DNA of 64,000 bases from Pseudoalteromonas fuliginea (GCF_000690055.1 NZ_JJNZ01000013.1:1-64000); one strand, 5' to 3'; counted from the first letter of the stretch, positions 9,037 through 20,080 are shown. Notes: generated by a model not told the origin, from the letters alone. Made by a program: numbers and translations.

Positions 9037-10053
9037 TTATTCAGCAGAAAGTGCTTGTTTAAATACATTTTTAAAGCGTTCGAAATCTTCAATGTGCGGC
9101 AGATGCCCTAAGTTATCAAGCTCGAATAATTGTGCGTCAGGGATAAGTGTTGCAGCGTGTTTGCCTAATTTATCATATCGACCAAGCTCGTAATTAACAC
9201 CCTCTTTTTTCCAGTTACGGCCAGGGCCGGTTCTATCCCGCGTACCTATAATTAATTTAACCGGCATAGTTAAATCTTTAAATTCGGTTATTACAGGTTG
9301 AGTGAAAATCATATCGTATGTTTTTGCATTCACCCATGCCATTTGTTCTTTATCTGATCCTTGTATTTGCCCTGTTATGAAGTCAGTTAAGGCTGAATAT
9401 GTGGCATTCCACTTACCATCGTAGTAATTTTTTTGTTGATATTTTCTTACGCCTTCCGGCGTTTTTGAAAACTCATTTTTATAGAAAAAATTTGTATCTT
9501 TGTAATCAACATACTGCAAGTAGTTTTCAAGCCCAATAGGGTTTAATAAAATTAGCTTTTTAGTTGTATTTGGATACATTAATGCAAAACGACTCGCTAG
9601 CATTCCACCCATTGAGTGCCCTAATACAATCGACTCTTTTATATCAAGTGAGTCCATTAACGCATGAGTATGATGAGCAAGAGCCGCAAATGAATACTGG
9701 TAATTAGTTGGCTTAGACGACTTACCAAAACCAATTTGATCTGGAATTAATACCCCATAACCTAAAGATTGCAGATATTGCGCAGTGGTAGTCCAGTAAT
9801 CTGCATTAAAGTTTTTGCCATGCATAAGTGTAACTGTTGGCATGTCGGATTTGGTTGGCTTTAAGTAAATATAGGCCATTTTTAATGATTGTTTTTGCGA
9901 CTCAAGTGCAAAGTAATTTACTTTAAAATCGTATTCGTAATTAGTTAAAAGTGCATCATAAGAAAGGGCAGATGTATCTTGAGAAGTGCCAGCTAAGGCA
10001 TTGTTTGTTAGTACTAATAAAGTAGAGAAACAAATAACTTTAATCGACGACAT
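9037..10053 (-). CDS. Secreted alpha/beta hydrolase
   Basis: 338 residues beginning with a cleavable signal peptide (about 1-21, ending ALAG), so probably periplasmic. It has an alpha/beta-hydrolase fold with oxyanion region VTLMHGKNF, the nucleophile elbow GHSMGG (Ser near residue 147), and a C-terminal His in LDNLGHLPHIEDFERF. The substrate is unknown; this subfamily includes esterases and haloalkane-dehalogenase-like enzymes. A TAGGAG ribosome site precedes the ATG. It is separated from its neighbours and appears monocistronic. Confidence 0.85.
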   Translation of the reverse strand: MSSIKVICFSTLLVLTNNALAGTSQDTSALSYDALLTNYEYDFKVNYFALESQKQSLKMAYIYLKPTKSDMPTVTLMHGKNFNADYWTTTAQYLQSLGYGVLIPDQIGFGKSSKPTNYQYSFAALAHHTHALMDSLDIKESIVLGHSMGGMLASRFALMYPNTTKKLILLNPIGLENYLQYVDYKDTNFFYKNEFSKTPEGVRKYQQKNYYDGKWNATYSALTDFITGQIQGSDKEQMAWVNAKTYDMIFTQPVITEFKDLTMPVKLIIGTRDRTGPGRNWKKEGVNYELGRYDKLGKHAATLIPDAQLFELDNLGHLPHIEDFERFKNVFKQALSAE

Positions 10054-10214
10054 TCAGTTACTCCTATTAAAGGCGAGCGCTTGGCTTAAAAGAAGTACAA
10101 CAATAACTAAGTATTTACACCTGTTCAATTAAATGTTTTACGTGGACGAAAAGAAGCGAAGCTAAAATAAAGCTTCGCTTATTAATTACTGAGTAAAGAG
10201 CTGATTGTTAAAGC

Positions 10215-11003
10215 TTAAAACGTCCACTCAATATGGATTTGTGGTACCGATTCAGTGACTTCAGTACCTAGTTTATTGTGCCAGTATTGTAATTCCATAC
10301 CCAACAGGAGTGTGTTTTCTTTCATTTGAAGAGCGTGGCCCATATCCCACACTAAAATAGGCTGTGCGAGTATCCAAGCTTGTACATCGTTACCAAATTC
10401 ATCTTCACGTTCAGCAATGTATTCAGCGTGGCCTTTAAAGCTAAACTTTTGTGAGCCAATAGAGAAAGGGTACTCAAAAGCTACATCAAGCATCCAGCTA
10501 TTAGTTTCAATAGGTGCACCGCCTTTTGCTACACCTTCACTATCGTCAATGTAAGCTGTGAACAACGTTTGAAAAAAGTTAAAACCAGGTACATCCCAGC
10601 TTAATTTAACACCTGGTAGGTATTTCATTACTTTTGCATCACCAGCAACGTTAATACCGCCCGTAAGGCCAACATCTAATAATGCACCAGAGCCAATTTT
10701 TTCGCCGCTAATGGCCGATAAGCTTACCGTTGAGTACCATTCACCATAAAAATCAGCATCTTGGTAACCATCATCTATATCGTCTTTACTGTAATCGATA
10801 AAGAAGAAGTTATCGCCGTAGTCATAGCCCGATGCATGTTGAACCGAGTAAACGGTAGTATCGGACTCTTGTTTAGAAAATGGATTTTTTTGACTTCCAT
10901 TATTAATGTGTAGTGCTGTACTGCTCCAATTAGCAGCAAAAGCCGACGATGATAAAGCAAGAGAAGTAAAAGTAATAAAAGGGAGTAATTTTTTAAATTT
11001 CAT
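10215..11003 (-). CDS. Outer-membrane Tsx/OmpK-family porin
   Basis: 262 residues: a signal peptide ending AFA (about residues 1-23), then a beta-rich body with alternating hydrophobic and aromatic residues and a terminal WTF, as expected for an outer-membrane barrel ending in Phe. The mature start (NWSSTALHINNG) and the FFFIDYSKDD and FYGEWYSTVSLS segments resemble the nucleoside-specific channel Tsx and OmpK family. It probably admits nucleosides or similar small solutes. It lies next to an NhaC-family antiporter gene on the same strand, 133 bases away. Confidence 0.82.
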   Translation of the reverse strand: MKFKKLLPFITFTSLALSSSAFAANWSSTALHINNGSQKNPFSKQESDTTVYSVQHASGYDYGDNFFFIDYSKDDIDDGYQDADFYGEWYSTVSLSAISGEKIGSGALLDVGLTGGINVAGDAKVMKYLPGVKLSWDVPGFNFFQTLFTAYIDDSEGVAKGGAPIETNSWMLDVAFEYPFSIGSQKFSFKGHAEYIAEREDEFGNDVQAWILAQPILVWDMGHALQMKENTLLLGMELQYWHNKLGTEVTESVPQIHIEWTF

Positions 11004-11136
11004 AACTGTTTAATAACTATAATTTTAGTGACACGCGGAAGCAGAGATTATAGCAGAAGAGATTGATTTGTTGATCGCTAATTTAACACATGTTGCAGCT
11101 TACTTTATAAGCTGCAACATGTGGAGACGCAATTTA

Positions 11137-12453
11137 TTACGCTTTATTTCGGCGCAAGCAAATGATAGTTATTGCCGTAAATGCTAGGATAAAACAATAA
11201 TAGGAAGAGGTTGATACTTCCCAAGGGCTTATTTTAAACGTAGCGCCAAGTAACAATGCTTGTGCGCCGTATGGTAAAGAACCCTGCGTTACACAAGCAA
11301 AAATATCTAGCAAACTTGCAGAGCGTTTACCGCTTATTTCACCATCATCAGCAAGCTTTTTAGCAATAGGGCCGGCCACAATAATAGATACGGTGTTATT
11401 GGCAATACAGACATTACTTGTTAAAACTAACGCAGCGATACCTAATTGATCTGCCACTTTACGGTGCCATTTGGCAATTATTTTAGTAATTGCTTGAATT
11501 TTTTGAGCAATGTAATCAAGGCCACCATTAATACGAATAAATTCAGATAAGCCACCAATAAACATTGATAGTAAAAATATTTCCTGCATATCGGTAAAGC
11601 CTTTGTAAATGTCTTTTACAAAGCTTGCGCCTTCATAACTTCCTGTAAAGCCCATTAATGCGGCAAAAATAATACCGCTAAACAACACTACAAAGACGTT
11701 CAAGCCAGCAACTGCTAGCACTAAAATAAAGGCATACGGAAGCACTAACCAAATATCGTAATCCTTGGTTTCAACAACTTGAGCAGCAGGTGTTAAATAA
11801 AACAATAAGCCAATAGTCAGTATTGCAGCAGGGACAGCAATTTTAAGATTCTCTTTAAACTTGTCTTTCATTTCACAGCCCTGCGTGCGCGTAGCTGCAA
11901 TAGTGGTGTCTGAAATAATAGATAAGTTATCGCCAAACATAGCGCCAGATACAATCGTACCGGCCATTAATGCTGGATCTATACCTGTTTTAATTGATAC
12001 CGCATAAGCGATAGGGCCAATGGCGCCAATCGTACCCATTGACGTACCCATTGCTGTTGATACAACCGCTGCAATTAAAAATAAACCAGGGAGTAACAAC
12101 GAAGGTGGAATAAGCGATAGGCCTGCATTTACTACCGCATCTACACCACCGGTTGCACTGGCAACGGCAGAAAAAGCACCCGCAAGTAAGTATATTAAAC
12201 ACATGGTAATAATATTGTTATGTCCGGCACCTTTAATAAAGGTTTCTACACATTGGTTTACCGTGCCTTTATTTAAAATAAACGCAAGCATGATGGCGGG
12301 CAATATAGCAACAGGTGCGGGTAGTTGGTAAAAAGCATAATCAACCCCTTGCGATTGCAAATACAAACCTGAGCCTAAAAATAGCGCTACAAAGGTAAGT
12401 AGGGGAAGTAAAGAAAGTATTGCTTTGTTTTTATTAAATGATGGCTGCATCAT
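11137..12453 (-). CDS. NhaC-family Na+/H+ antiporter
   Basis: A polytopic inner-membrane protein of ~438 residues with eleven or more membrane segments. Features of the NhaC superfamily are visible: TAMGTSMGTIGAIGPIA, SGAMFGDNLSIISDTTIAATRTQGC and NVCIANNTVSIIVAGPIA. It probably exchanges sodium for protons or carries an organic substrate, since some NhaC relatives are amino-acid transporters. Start is uncertain: ATGs at 12462, 12453 and 12450 are all in frame, and an AGGA site favours 12453 or 12450. I saw no riboswitch in the leader. Confidence 0.85.
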   Translation of the reverse strand: MMQPSFNKNKAILSLLPLLTFVALFLGSGLYLQSQGVDYAFYQLPAPVAILPAIMLAFILNKGTVNQCVETFIKGAGHNNIITMCLIYLLAGAFSAVASATGGVDAVVNAGLSLIPPSLLLPGLFLIAAVVSTAMGTSMGTIGAIGPIAYAVSIKTGIDPALMAGTIVSGAMFGDNLSIISDTTIAATRTQGCEMKDKFKENLKIAVPAAILTIGLLFYLTPAAQVVETKDYDIWLVLPYAFILVLAVAGLNVFVVLFSGIIFAALMGFTGSYEGASFVKDIYKGFTDMQEIFLLSMFIGGLSEFIRINGGLDYIAQKIQAITKIIAKWHRKVADQLGIAALVLTSNVCIANNTVSIIVAGPIAKKLADDGEISGKRSASLLDIFACVTQGSLPYGAQALLLGATFKISPWEVSTSSYYCFILAFTAITIICLRRNKA

Positions 12454-12515
12454 AATCCTCATAACCAGTAAAATTTATCACAGCCAAAACTCCTCTTTTA
12501 GCTGAATTTAGCAGT

Positions 12516-12537
12516 ACAACTTTTTAAAAAAAGTTGT
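12516..12537. other. Inverted repeat in the nhaC-dapB gap
   Basis: A perfect ten-pair inverted repeat (ACAACTTTTT / AAAAAGTTGT) with a two-base loop lies about 63 bases upstream of the NhaC start, inside the 348-base gap between divergent nhaC and dapB. It is in the nhaC leader, so it may fold in that RNA. The dapB side also has AAAATAC/GTATTTT near 12724-12752. No known riboswitch is recognisable in the gap. Confidence 0.4.
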
Positions 12538-12801
12538 TAGCCGCAGCGTCCGCAAGCCAAAGACCAAATCGACGCGAAAGAGAAGTTTAAATGTATAGAT
12601 GGCTAAAGTAAACTGGTATTGTTATTATTATTAAATTAAAAGGTCACCTGACTATTGCATGACTTTTAGATAATATCTATAAAACAACGCGATTTTCAGC
12701 GATTAATATTTATCCAACTGCATAAAAATACCTACCTACGTATTTTGTAATGCCCGGATATATGGCTAATAAACGGATTCAAATTAAATTAGGTAAAAAC
12801 C

Positions 12802-13605
12802 ATGACTACAAATCGAATAGGTGTTTTTGGTGCTAACGGTAGAATGGGCTTAGCTCTATTAGAAGCCGCGACAATTAAAGAACAAACACAACTTACAGGT
12901 GCATATGTTCGAAGCAGTTCATCGCTATTAGGCATTAATGTAAATCAAGTAAACAGCGCAGCCGATAACAGTGTTAGCTTTAGCGACGAAACTACAATAG
13001 ATAATGTAGATGTTTTAATCGACTTTACGCTGCCAGCGGGTATGAAAAACCATTTAAAAACCGCTGTAGTGCAGAAAATTCCTATGGTAATTGGCACAAC
13101 AGGTTTAACAAATGATGATATGGCGCTATTACACGATGCCGCTAAACATATCCCTATTGTATTTGCGCGAAATTACAGCGTAGGTGTCAATGTATTACTC
13201 AACCTTGTGCAAACTGCAGCGACTAAGTTTGGTGACGATTTAGATATCGAAATATTTGAAGCGCACCACCGTCATAAAATAGATGCACCATCGGGTACCG
13301 CACTGGCAATAGGTGAGTCAATCGCGCAAGCGAAAGGCTGGGATCACGACGAGGTTGCGGTATATGACCGAAGCCAAGTAGAAACAGCTAAATCTCAAAA
13401 TGAGATTGGTTATTCTGTCCTAAGAGGGGGCGATATAGTAGGTGAACATACCGCATACTTCGCTACAATGGGCGAAAGGCTTGAATTAACACATAAAGCA
13501 AGTTCGAGAATGACGTTCGCTTTAGGTGCTATAAGGGCTGCAAGCTGGTTGAAAAACAAACCTGCTGGACTTTATGATATGCAAGATGTGCTAGATCTTA
13601 AGTAG
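12802..13605 (+). CDS. dapB: 4-hydroxy-tetrahydrodipicolinate reductase DapB
   Basis: NAD(P)H-dependent enzyme of the diaminopimelate/lysine pathway. 267 residues (E. coli 273). The N-terminal nucleotide-binding motif GVFGANGRMG is at residues 7-16. The family signature EAHHRHKIDAPSGTAL contains the catalytic His pair and Lys, and VIGTTGLT and ARNYSVGVN are conserved. An AGGTAA ribosome site precedes the ATG. The gene lies upstream of carA as in related bacteria, but a 361-base gap suggests separate transcription. Confidence 0.97.
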   Translation: MTTNRIGVFGANGRMGLALLEAATIKEQTQLTGAYVRSSSSLLGINVNQVNSAADNSVSFSDETTIDNVDVLIDFTLPAGMKNHLKTAVVQKIPMVIGTTGLTNDDMALLHDAAKHIPIVFARNYSVGVNVLLNLVQTAATKFGDDLDIEIFEAHHRHKIDAPSGTALAIGESIAQAKGWDHDEVAVYDRSQVETAKSQNEIGYSVLRGGDIVGEHTAYFATMGERLELTHKASSRMTFALGAIRAASWLKNKPAGLYDMQDVLDLK

Positions 13606-13913
13606 TTTAGTTACTATTTTAACTGTTTGGGTCTAATTTCACCTACAGTGACTTATTTGTAACAATTAACCAAATAATGTTAGACCTAAATAGCAACTTC
13701 ATGTAATATGCAGCCAATTTGCCAAAAATTACTAAATGCGTGTTTCCAATTATACCCAAGTGGCTAGTAAATCCGGGGTTTCAGTGGGAATGAAAATAGT
13801 TTTAGGCAAGAAAAATGATTGAAGGTTGAATGCTTTACATCTGCATCATTTAAGACTGCGTAAAACAATTTAAGCTCACAAAAATCTGGTTTTGACGATC
13901 CCTCTGGGTATTG

Positions 13914-13948
13914 GCGGGGTGTTAAGCAATTGCTTACTCCCGTTTTTT
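13914..13948 (+). terminator. Possible transcription attenuator in the carA leader
   Basis: The palindrome TAAGCAATTGCTTA (13923-13936) is extended by an imperfect GGGG/CTCCC stem (about 13916-13941) and followed directly by six T residues (13943-13948). The carA ribosome site begins six bases later. The shape is that of an intrinsic terminator placed in the leader, suggesting premature termination control of carAB. A clear antiterminator or leader peptide was not identified. The rest of the 13606-13966 gap shows no convincing ArgR or PurR site. Confidence 0.5.
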
Positions 13949-13966
13949 ACTGTTAGGAGGTTTAAC

Positions 13967-15103
13967 TTGACTAAATCCGCTCTGTTAGTCCTAGAAGACG
14001 GCACAGTGTTTCGCGGTACTGCAATCGGCGCTGACGGCATGTCAGTCGGTGAAGTGGTATTCAATACGTCTATGACTGGTTATCAAGAAATTTTGACTGA
14101 TCCATCATACGCGGAACAAATCGTAACTTTGACGTACCCACATATCGGTAATACGGGTACCAACAGCGAAGACGAAGAAGCGAATCAAATTTGGGCTAAA
14201 GGCCTAGTGATCCGTGATTTGCCACTGCTAGCAAGTAACTTTCGTAACGAGCAATCGTTAGATGATTACTTAAAAGAACGTAATATTTTAGGTATTGCGG
14301 ACATCGACACCAGAAAGCTAACTCGAATTTTGCGTGATAAAGGCGCACAAAACGGGTGTATTGTTGCCGGTGACGAGCTAGACGAAAACAAAGCGTTACA
14401 AGCCGCGCAAGCCTTCCCAGGTTTAAAAGGTATGGATTTAGCAAAAGTTGTCTCAACCAAGGAAAATTTTGAGTGGCGCGAATCAAGCTGGACATTAGGT
14501 GAAGGATTTAAAACCCTTGACGCTGCTGATGAAAAGTTTCATGTTGTTGCCTACGACTTCGGTGTAAAACGTAATATTTTACGTATGCTTGTAGACCGTG
14601 GTTGTAAACTTACAGTAGTACCAGCGCAAACTTCAGCCGCTGACGTACTTGCTTTAAACCCTGATGGTATCTTCCTATCTAATGGCCCTGGTGATCCTGA
14701 GCCATGTACTTACGCTATTGAAGCCATTCAAGCCTTTTTAGAAACCGACACACCTATTTTTGGTATCTGTTTAGGTCATCAGTTATTAGCCCTTGCCTCA
14801 GGTGCTAAAACAGAAAAAATGAAATTTGGCCACCACGGCGCTAACCACCCAGTTAAAGACCTAGACCGCGATGTAGTTATGATCACAGCTCAAAACCATG
14901 GTTTTGCAGCTCAAGAATCAAGCCTACCAAGTACGCTTCGTGCCACGCATAAATCATTATTTGATGGAACGCTTCAAGGTATTCATCGTACAGATAAACC
15001 TGCGTTTAGCTTCCAGGGTCACCCTGAAGCAAGCCCTGGTCCACACGATGCAGCACCATTATTTGACCACTTCATCGATTTGATGCAAGCGCGTAAACAC
15101 TAA
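13967..15103 (+). CDS. carA: Carbamoyl phosphate synthase small subunit CarA
   Basis: Glutaminase subunit that passes ammonia to CarB for arginine and pyrimidine synthesis. I place the start at a TTG (13967) behind an excellent TAGGAGG site; this gives (M)[16 protein letters not shown], matching E. coli CarA, and 378 residues (E. coli 382). The frame is open to 13892 but that stretch overlaps the leader hairpin. The class I amidotransferase triad is visible: Cys268 in GICLGHQ, and His352 and Glu354 in [10 protein letters not shown]. carB follows after 16 bases. Confidence 0.97.
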   Translation: MTKSALLVLEDGTVFRGTAIGADGMSVGEVVFNTSMTGYQEILTDPSYAEQIVTLTYPHIGNTGTNSEDEEANQIWAKGLVIRDLPLLASNFRNEQSLDDYLKERNILGIADIDTRKLTRILRDKGAQNGCIVAGDELDENKALQAAQAFPGLKGMDLAKVVSTKENFEWRESSWTLGEGFKTLDAADEKFHVVAYDFGVKRNILRMLVDRGCKLTVVPAQTSAADVLALNPDGIFLSNGPGDPEPCTYAIEAIQAFLETDTPIFGICLGHQLLALASGAKTEKMKFGHHGANHPVKDLDRDVVMITAQNHGFAAQESSLPSTLRATHKSLFDGTLQGIHRTDKPAFSFQGHPEASPGPHDAAPLFDHFIDLMQARKH

Positions 15104-15119
15104 TTTAACTGGAGTAATA

Positions 15120-18100
15120 ATGCCAAAACGTACCGACATAAAAAGCATTCTTATCTTAGGCGCAGGCCCAATTGTAATTGGTCAAGCTTGTGAATTTGAC
15201 TACTCTGGTGCTCAAGCGTGTAAAGCACTTAGAGAAGAAGGCTATAGAGTTATATTAGTTAACTCAAACCCTGCAACTATCATGACCGACCCTGAAATGG
15301 CTGATGCTACCTACATCGAACCAATTCACTGGGAAGTGGTAGAAAAAATTATTGAAAAAGAAAAGCCTGATGCAGTACTGCCTACAATGGGTGGTCAAAC
15401 AGCATTAAACTGTGCACTTGATTTAGACAAGCACGGTGTATTGGCTAAGCATGGCGTTGAGCTAATTGGCGCAACGGCTGATGCAATCGACAAAGCAGAA
15501 AACCGTGAACGCTTTGACGTAGCAATGAAAAACATTGGTCTTGAATGTCCACGTGCTGAGATTGCTCACACAATGGAAGAAGCAAAAGATACAATGACCC
15601 GCATTGGCTTGCCATGTATCATTCGTCCTTCTTTCACCATGGGTGGCACCGGTGGCGGTGTTGCTTACAACATGGAAGAGTTTGAAGAAATTTGTGAGCG
15701 CGGTTTAGACTTATCGCCAACAAACGAATTATTGATTGATGAATCACTCATTGGTTGGAAAGAGTACGAAACAGAAGTTGTACGTGATAAAAACGATAAC
15801 TGTATTATTGTTTGTACCATTGAAAACTTTGACCCTATGGGTGTTCACACTGGCGATTCAATCACCGTTGCACCAGCGCAAACGCTAACCGACAAAGAAT
15901 ACCAAATTATGCGTAACGCCTCTATGGCGGTATTACGTGAAATTGGTGTAGAAACTGGCGGTTCTAACGTGCAGTTTGGTATTAATCCTGAAGATGGCCG
16001 TATGGTTATCATTGAGATGAACCCACGTGTATCACGTTCATCTGCACTTGCATCAAAAGCAACGGGTTTCCCAATTGCTAAAATTGCTGCAAAGCTAGCA
16101 GTAGGTTACACGCTTGACGAGCTTCAAAACGATATTACTGGCGGTAAAACTCCAGCATCTTTTGAGCCTTCAATCGATTACGTTGTAACAAAAATTCCTC
16201 GCTTTAACTTTGAAAAATTTGCCGGTGCGAACGACCGTTTAACTACGCAAATGAAATCGGTTGGCGAAGTAATGGCGATTGGTCGTAACCAACAAGAATC
16301 ATTACACAAAGCATTACGTGGTCTTGAAGTGGGCGCAACAGGTTTTAACCCAATAGTTGCACTTGATGACCCTAAAGCGAAAGAAAAAATCATTCGCGAA
16401 TTACGCGAGCCAGGTGCTGAGCGTATCTGGTACATTGCCGATGCAATGCGCCATGGTATGAGCGTTGATGATGTTTATGAGCTGACTAAAGTTAATCGCT
16501 GGTTCTTAGTACAAATAGAAGATATTTTAAAAGACGAAGCAAAAATTGGTGAAGTAGGTATGGCTGGTTTAAATGCCGACTTCCTACGTAAACTTAAACG
16601 CAAAGGTTTCGCAGATCCACGTATAGCTGAAATTGCTGGTGTATCTGAAGCTGAAATTCGTAAAAAACGCCACCTATTGAACATCGTGCCAGTATACAAG
16701 CGTGTTGATACGTGCGCCGCAGAATTTAGCTCAGACACAGCTTACATGTACTCATCTTACGATGAAGAGTGTGAAGCAAACCCAACAGATAAAGACAAAA
16801 TCATGGTTATTGGTGGCGGGCCTAACCGTATCGGCCAAGGTATTGAATTTGATTACTGTTGTGTACATGCCTCGCTTGCGCTTCGCGAAGACGGCTATGA
16901 AACCATTATGGTTAACTGTAACCCTGAAACAGTATCTACCGATTACGATACATCGGACAGATTATACTTCGAACCAATTACACTTGAAGACGTACTTGAA
17001 ATTGTACGTGTTGAAAAGCCTAAAGGCGTTATCGTGCAGTACGGTGGTCAAACACCACTTAAATTAGCACGTGAGCTTGAAGCGAATGGCGTGCCAGTAA
17101 TAGGTACTTCACCAGATGCGATTGACCGTGCAGAGGACCGCGAACGCTTCCAACAACTTGTTGAGCGTTTAAATTTACTTCAGCCAGAAAACGCAACAGT
17201 AACTTCAACTGAAGAAGCACTACTTAAATCAGTTGAGATTGGCTTCCCATTAGTTGTACGCCCGTCGTATGTACTAGGCGGTCGTGCAATGGAAATTGTA
17301 TACGACGAAGATGATTTACGTCGCTACATGACCGAAGCGGTACAAGCATCAAACGAAGCACCTGTATTACTGGACCGTTTCTTAGATAATGCGATTGAAG
17401 TTGACGTTGACGCAATTTGCGACGGCGAGCAAGTAATCATCGGCGGTATCATGGAGCACATTGAGCAAGCGGGTGTTCACTCGGGTGACTCAGCCTGTTC
17501 ATTACCAGCACATTCTTTATCACAAGAAGTGCAAGATGTAATGCGCAAGCAAGTAACCGACATGGCGCTTGAGCTTGGTGTTGTTGGCTTAATGAATACA
17601 CAGTTTGCCGTAAAAGATGGCAAAGTGTACTTAATTGAAGTCAACCCGCGTGCCGCACGTACTGTACCGTTTGTATCAAAAGCAACCGGTGTAGCGCTTG
17701 CAAAAGTGGCGGCTCGTTGTATGGCGGGTCAGTCTTTGGCAAGCCAAGGTATCACTAAAGAAGTGATCCCTCCTTATTACAGCGTTAAAGAAGTTGTTTT
17801 ACCATTTGCTAAGTTTCAGGGTGTGGATCCAATTCGTGGCCCTGAGATGCGCTCAACGGGTGAAGTGATGGGTGTTGGTGATACTTTCGCCGAAGCATTC
17901 GCAAAAGCACAATTAGGTGCAAGCAACACTTTACCACGCGGTGGTCGCGCGTTATTATCTGTTCGTAATAGCGATAAGCCACGCATTGTTGAATTAGCCA
18001 AGATTATGACCGACTTAGGTTTTGAACTTGACGCAACGGGTGGCACGGCACAAGCTCTTGAAGAAGCTGGCATTGAAGTACGACGTGTAAACAAAGTATA

Positions 18101-18338
18101 TGAAGGCCGCCCGCATATTCTTGATTATATCAAGAATAAAGAGTACAGCTATATCGTTAATACCACCGAAGGTCGCCAAGCGATCGAAGATTCGAAGGTG
18201 TTACGTCGTGGTGCATTGCAAAATAAAACCAACTATACGACAACCTTGAACGCGGCTTTTGCTAACTGTACTGCTAACAAAGCAGATGACCGTAGTAAAG
18301 TAACGTCAGTTCAAGAGCTACACCTGCGATTGAACTAA
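15120..18338 (+). CDS. carB: Carbamoyl phosphate synthase large subunit CarB
   Basis: Makes carbamoyl phosphate from bicarbonate, ATP and ammonia supplied by CarA. 1072 residues, full length (E. coli 1073). Two homologous ATP-grasp halves are visible: N-terminal [19 protein letters not shown] and second-half [20 protein letters not shown], with [13 protein letters not shown] and [15 protein letters not shown] as the ATP-binding glycine loops. The C-terminal ~140 residues form the allosteric methylglyoxal-synthase-like domain ([18 protein letters not shown]). A GGAG ribosome site precedes the ATG. Cotranscription with carA and greA is likely. Confidence 0.98.
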   Translation: MPKRTDIKSILILGAGPIVIGQACEFDYSGAQACKALREEGYRVILVNSNPATIMTDPEMADATYIEPIHWEVVEKIIEKEKPDAVLPTMGGQTALNCALDLDKHGVLAKHGVELIGATADAIDKAENRERFDVAMKNIGLECPRAEIAHTMEEAKDTMTRIGLPCIIRPSFTMGGTGGGVAYNMEEFEEICERGLDLSPTNELLIDESLIGWKEYETEVVRDKNDNCIIVCTIENFDPMGVHTGDSITVAPAQTLTDKEYQIMRNASMAVLREIGVETGGSNVQFGINPEDGRMVIIEMNPRVSRSSALASKATGFPIAKIAAKLAVGYTLDELQNDITGGKTPASFEPSIDYVVTKIPRFNFEKFAGANDRLTTQMKSVGEVMAIGRNQQESLHKALRGLEVGATGFNPIVALDDPKAKEKIIRELREPGAERIWYIADAMRHGMSVDDVYELTKVNRWFLVQIEDILKDEAKIGEVGMAGLNADFLRKLKRKGFADPRIAEIAGVSEAEIRKKRHLLNIVPVYKRVDTCAAEFSSDTAYMYSSYDEECEANPTDKDKIMVIGGGPNRIGQGIEFDYCCVHASLALREDGYETIMVNCNPETVSTDYDTSDRLYFEPITLEDVLEIVRVEKPKGVIVQYGGQTPLKLARELEANGVPVIGTSPDAIDRAEDRERFQQLVERLNLLQPENATVTSTEEALLKSVEIGFPLVVRPSYVLGGRAMEIVYDEDDLRRYMTEAVQASNEAPVLLDRFLDNAIEVDVDAICDGEQVIIGGIMEHIEQAGVHSGDSACSLPAHSLSQEVQDVMRKQVTDMALELGVVGLMNTQFAVKDGKVYLIEVNPRAARTVPFVSKATGVALAKVAARCMAGQSLASQGITKEVIPPYYSVKEVVLPFAKFQGVDPIRGPEMRSTGEVMGVGDTFAEAFAKAQLGASNTLPRGGRALLSVRNSDKPRIVELAKIMTDLGFELDATGGTAQALEEAGIEVRRVNKVYEGRPHILDYIKNKEYSYIVNTTEGRQAIEDSKVLRRGALQNKTNYTTTLNAAFANCTANKADDRSKVTSVQELHLRLN

Positions 18339-18345
18339 GGAAATG

Positions 18346-18370
18346 TGCCAAGGCCAACTAGGGCCTTGGT
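18346..18370 (+). other. Hairpin between carB and greA
   Basis: A perfect eight-pair stem CCAAGGCC / GGCCTTGG with a six-base loop fills most of the 48-base carB-greA gap. It has no T run, so it is not a standard terminator. It could act as an RNA-processing or stability element that sets greA expression apart from carAB. Confidence 0.5.
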
Positions 18371-18386
18371 GTTAAGTGAGAAAAGT

Positions 18387-18863
18387 ATGCAATCAATTCC
18401 GATGACAGTTCGTGGCGCAGATTTACTGCGCAAAGAGCTTAACGAATTAAAAACAGTTACCCGTCCAAAAATTATCGCCGACATTGCTGTTGCGCGTGAA
18501 CACGGTGACTTAAAAGAAAACGCTGAGTACCACGCTGCACGTGAGCAACAGGGTTTTTGTGAAGGTCGTATTCAAGAAATTGAAGCGAAGCTTTCAAATG
18601 TTCAGATAATCGACGTAACTAAAATGCCAAATACGGGCAAAGTTATTTTTGGCACCACAGTAACTATAGTAAATGTAGATACTGATGCTGAAGTAAAATA
18701 CCGTATTGTAGGCGATGATGAAGCAGATATTAAAAACAACTTAATTTCTGTTAACTCACCGATTGCACGTGGCTTAATTGGTAAACAAATGGACGACGCA
18801 GTGTCTATTGAAACGCCAAAAGGTATCGTTGAGTACGAAATCATTGAAGTTGAGTATCTTTAA
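18387..18863 (+). CDS. greA: Transcription elongation factor GreA
   Basis: Rescues backtracked RNA polymerase by stimulating transcript cleavage. 158 residues from the ATG at 18387, the same length as E. coli GreA. The N-terminal coiled coil carries [30 protein letters not shown], whose acidic tip is the catalytic part; the C-terminal FKBP-like domain ends [12 protein letters not shown]. The in-frame extension to 18345 covers the intergenic hairpin and is not conserved. It lies directly after carB. Confidence 0.96.
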   Translation: MQSIPMTVRGADLLRKELNELKTVTRPKIIADIAVAREHGDLKENAEYHAAREQQGFCEGRIQEIEAKLSNVQIIDVTKMPNTGKVIFGTTVTIVNVDTDAEVKYRIVGDDEADIKNNLISVNSPIARGLIGKQMDDAVSIETPKGIVEYEIIEVEYL

Positions 18864-18890
18864 CGCATAACTCACTTTAACGTTTTAAAT

Positions 18891-18920
18891 AAAAACCGAT
18901 GTAATTACATCGGTTTTTTT
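18891..18920. terminator. Terminator after greA
   Basis: A perfect palindrome (core ACCGATGTAATTACATCGGT) flanked by five A and seven T residues, 28 bases after the greA stop. It ends the carAB-greA transcript. Confidence 0.9.
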
Positions 18921-19021
18921 ATGCCTTAAATAAATCACTATACTGATAAGAGTGTTCATATTGCATAAAGAGTAAGCATGATGATATAGGTACATAATCA
19001 CTTCATTAAAAGGAACACTCA

Positions 19022-20080
19022 ATGGCTAATATACTTTACCCAGCGCCTTTGAAAGTAGGATCACAAATAGCAATTTGCTCGCTTTCATCAGGTCTTAAAG
19101 AAAAATACCATGCTCGATTAGACATTGTTATAAATGGACTAAAACAACGAGGGTATGATGTTGTTGAAGGGGAGTTTTTACGTCAAAACAAACCACGTGA
19201 ACAGCTTAACGCAAAAGCGCATGCTCAGCAGCTAATGGTTTTTTTACTTGATGATGAAATAGATGCGATTATGCCGCCGATGGGTGGTGAGCTGGCAATG
19301 GAGATACTGCCACTACTTGATTTTAACGCCATTAAAGAAGCAAAGCCTAAGTGGTTAGTTGGTTTTTCTGATGTGAGTACTATTGCATGTGCATTAACAG
19401 CTAAGTGCCAATGGGCAACCCTTCACAGCGCTAATCTTATGCAGTTACACCCAGATGAAAAAAATCCGTATAGCTTACAAATATTTGAAACTCTGACCTA
19501 CGAAGCCGGTAGTAAATTTGAGCAAGGTCCTTCTTCTTTATATCAAAAAAATAAGCCTGATTACGCGCAAAACCCGAACGAATTACTCAGCCCGAGTGAG
19601 CCCACAAATTGGCAATGTTTAAACTACACAGATAAACGTACCATAGAAATGTCTGGTCGGTTATTTGGTGGGTGTTTAGATACCGTAGGTTTATTGCTTG
19701 ACTCGCCATTTTTAGCGCTGCATGAGTTTAAGAAGCACAGCGCACCTGAAGGACTTATTCTATACCTTGAAAACTCAGAGCTTACACCGACAACCGTTGC
19801 ACGATTTTTACTGTCATTAAAATTAGCGGGCATATTTGACGACATCAATGGTTTGATTTTAGGGCGAAGTGAAATTACACAAAGTCATTACGATGCCTTT
19901 GATTATCGCCATGCGTTAGATGTAGCGCTAGGTGGGTGTTTATTTCCTGTAATTATTGATGCGGATATAGGGCACGTTCAACCTAACTTAAATTTGGTCA
20001 ATGGTGCTACCTGTACGCTAGTTGCTGATATAAACGAAGGTATAGTAGATCGCGCATCGTTAAATATCCAACTTTCGTAG
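19022..20080 (+). CDS. S66 peptidase, MccF / LD-carboxypeptidase family
   Basis: 352 residues. The N-terminal half has the S66 layout: IAICSLSS near the start, MPPMGGELAMEIL, and the nucleophile motif VGFSDVS (Ser about 116). The C-terminal half holds LILYLENSELTP with the catalytic Glu and a His near the end (DADIGHVQPNLNLVNG). S66 members are LdcA murein tetrapeptide carboxypeptidases and MccF enzymes that inactivate microcin C-type peptide-nucleotides. The ENSE segment and length favour the MccF-like branch. It starts behind an AAGGAAC site and stands alone. Confidence 0.85.
   Translation: MANILYPAPLKVGSQIAICSLSSGLKEKYHARLDIVINGLKQRGYDVVEGEFLRQNKPREQLNAKAHAQQLMVFLLDDEIDAIMPPMGGELAMEILPLLDFNAIKEAKPKWLVGFSDVSTIACALTAKCQWATLHSANLMQLHPDEKNPYSLQIFETLTYEAGSKFEQGPSSLYQKNKPDYAQNPNELLSPSEPTNWQCLNYTDKRTIEMSGRLFGGCLDTVGLLLDSPFLALHEFKKHSAPEGLILYLENSELTPTTVARFLLSLKLAGIFDDINGLILGRSEITQSHYDAFDYRHALDVALGGCLFPVIIDADIGHVQPNLNLVNGATCTLVADINEGIVDRASLNIQLS

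Noticed and set aside
12454..12801. Riboswitch (lysine or SAM) in the NhaC leader
   Set aside because: Some NhaC relatives are riboswitch-controlled, but none of the conserved aptamer blocks is present here.
13606..13900. ArgR boxes upstream of carA
   Set aside because: TTGAATGC and TGCATCATT-like segments occur near 13824-13850 but lack a second matching half at the right distance.
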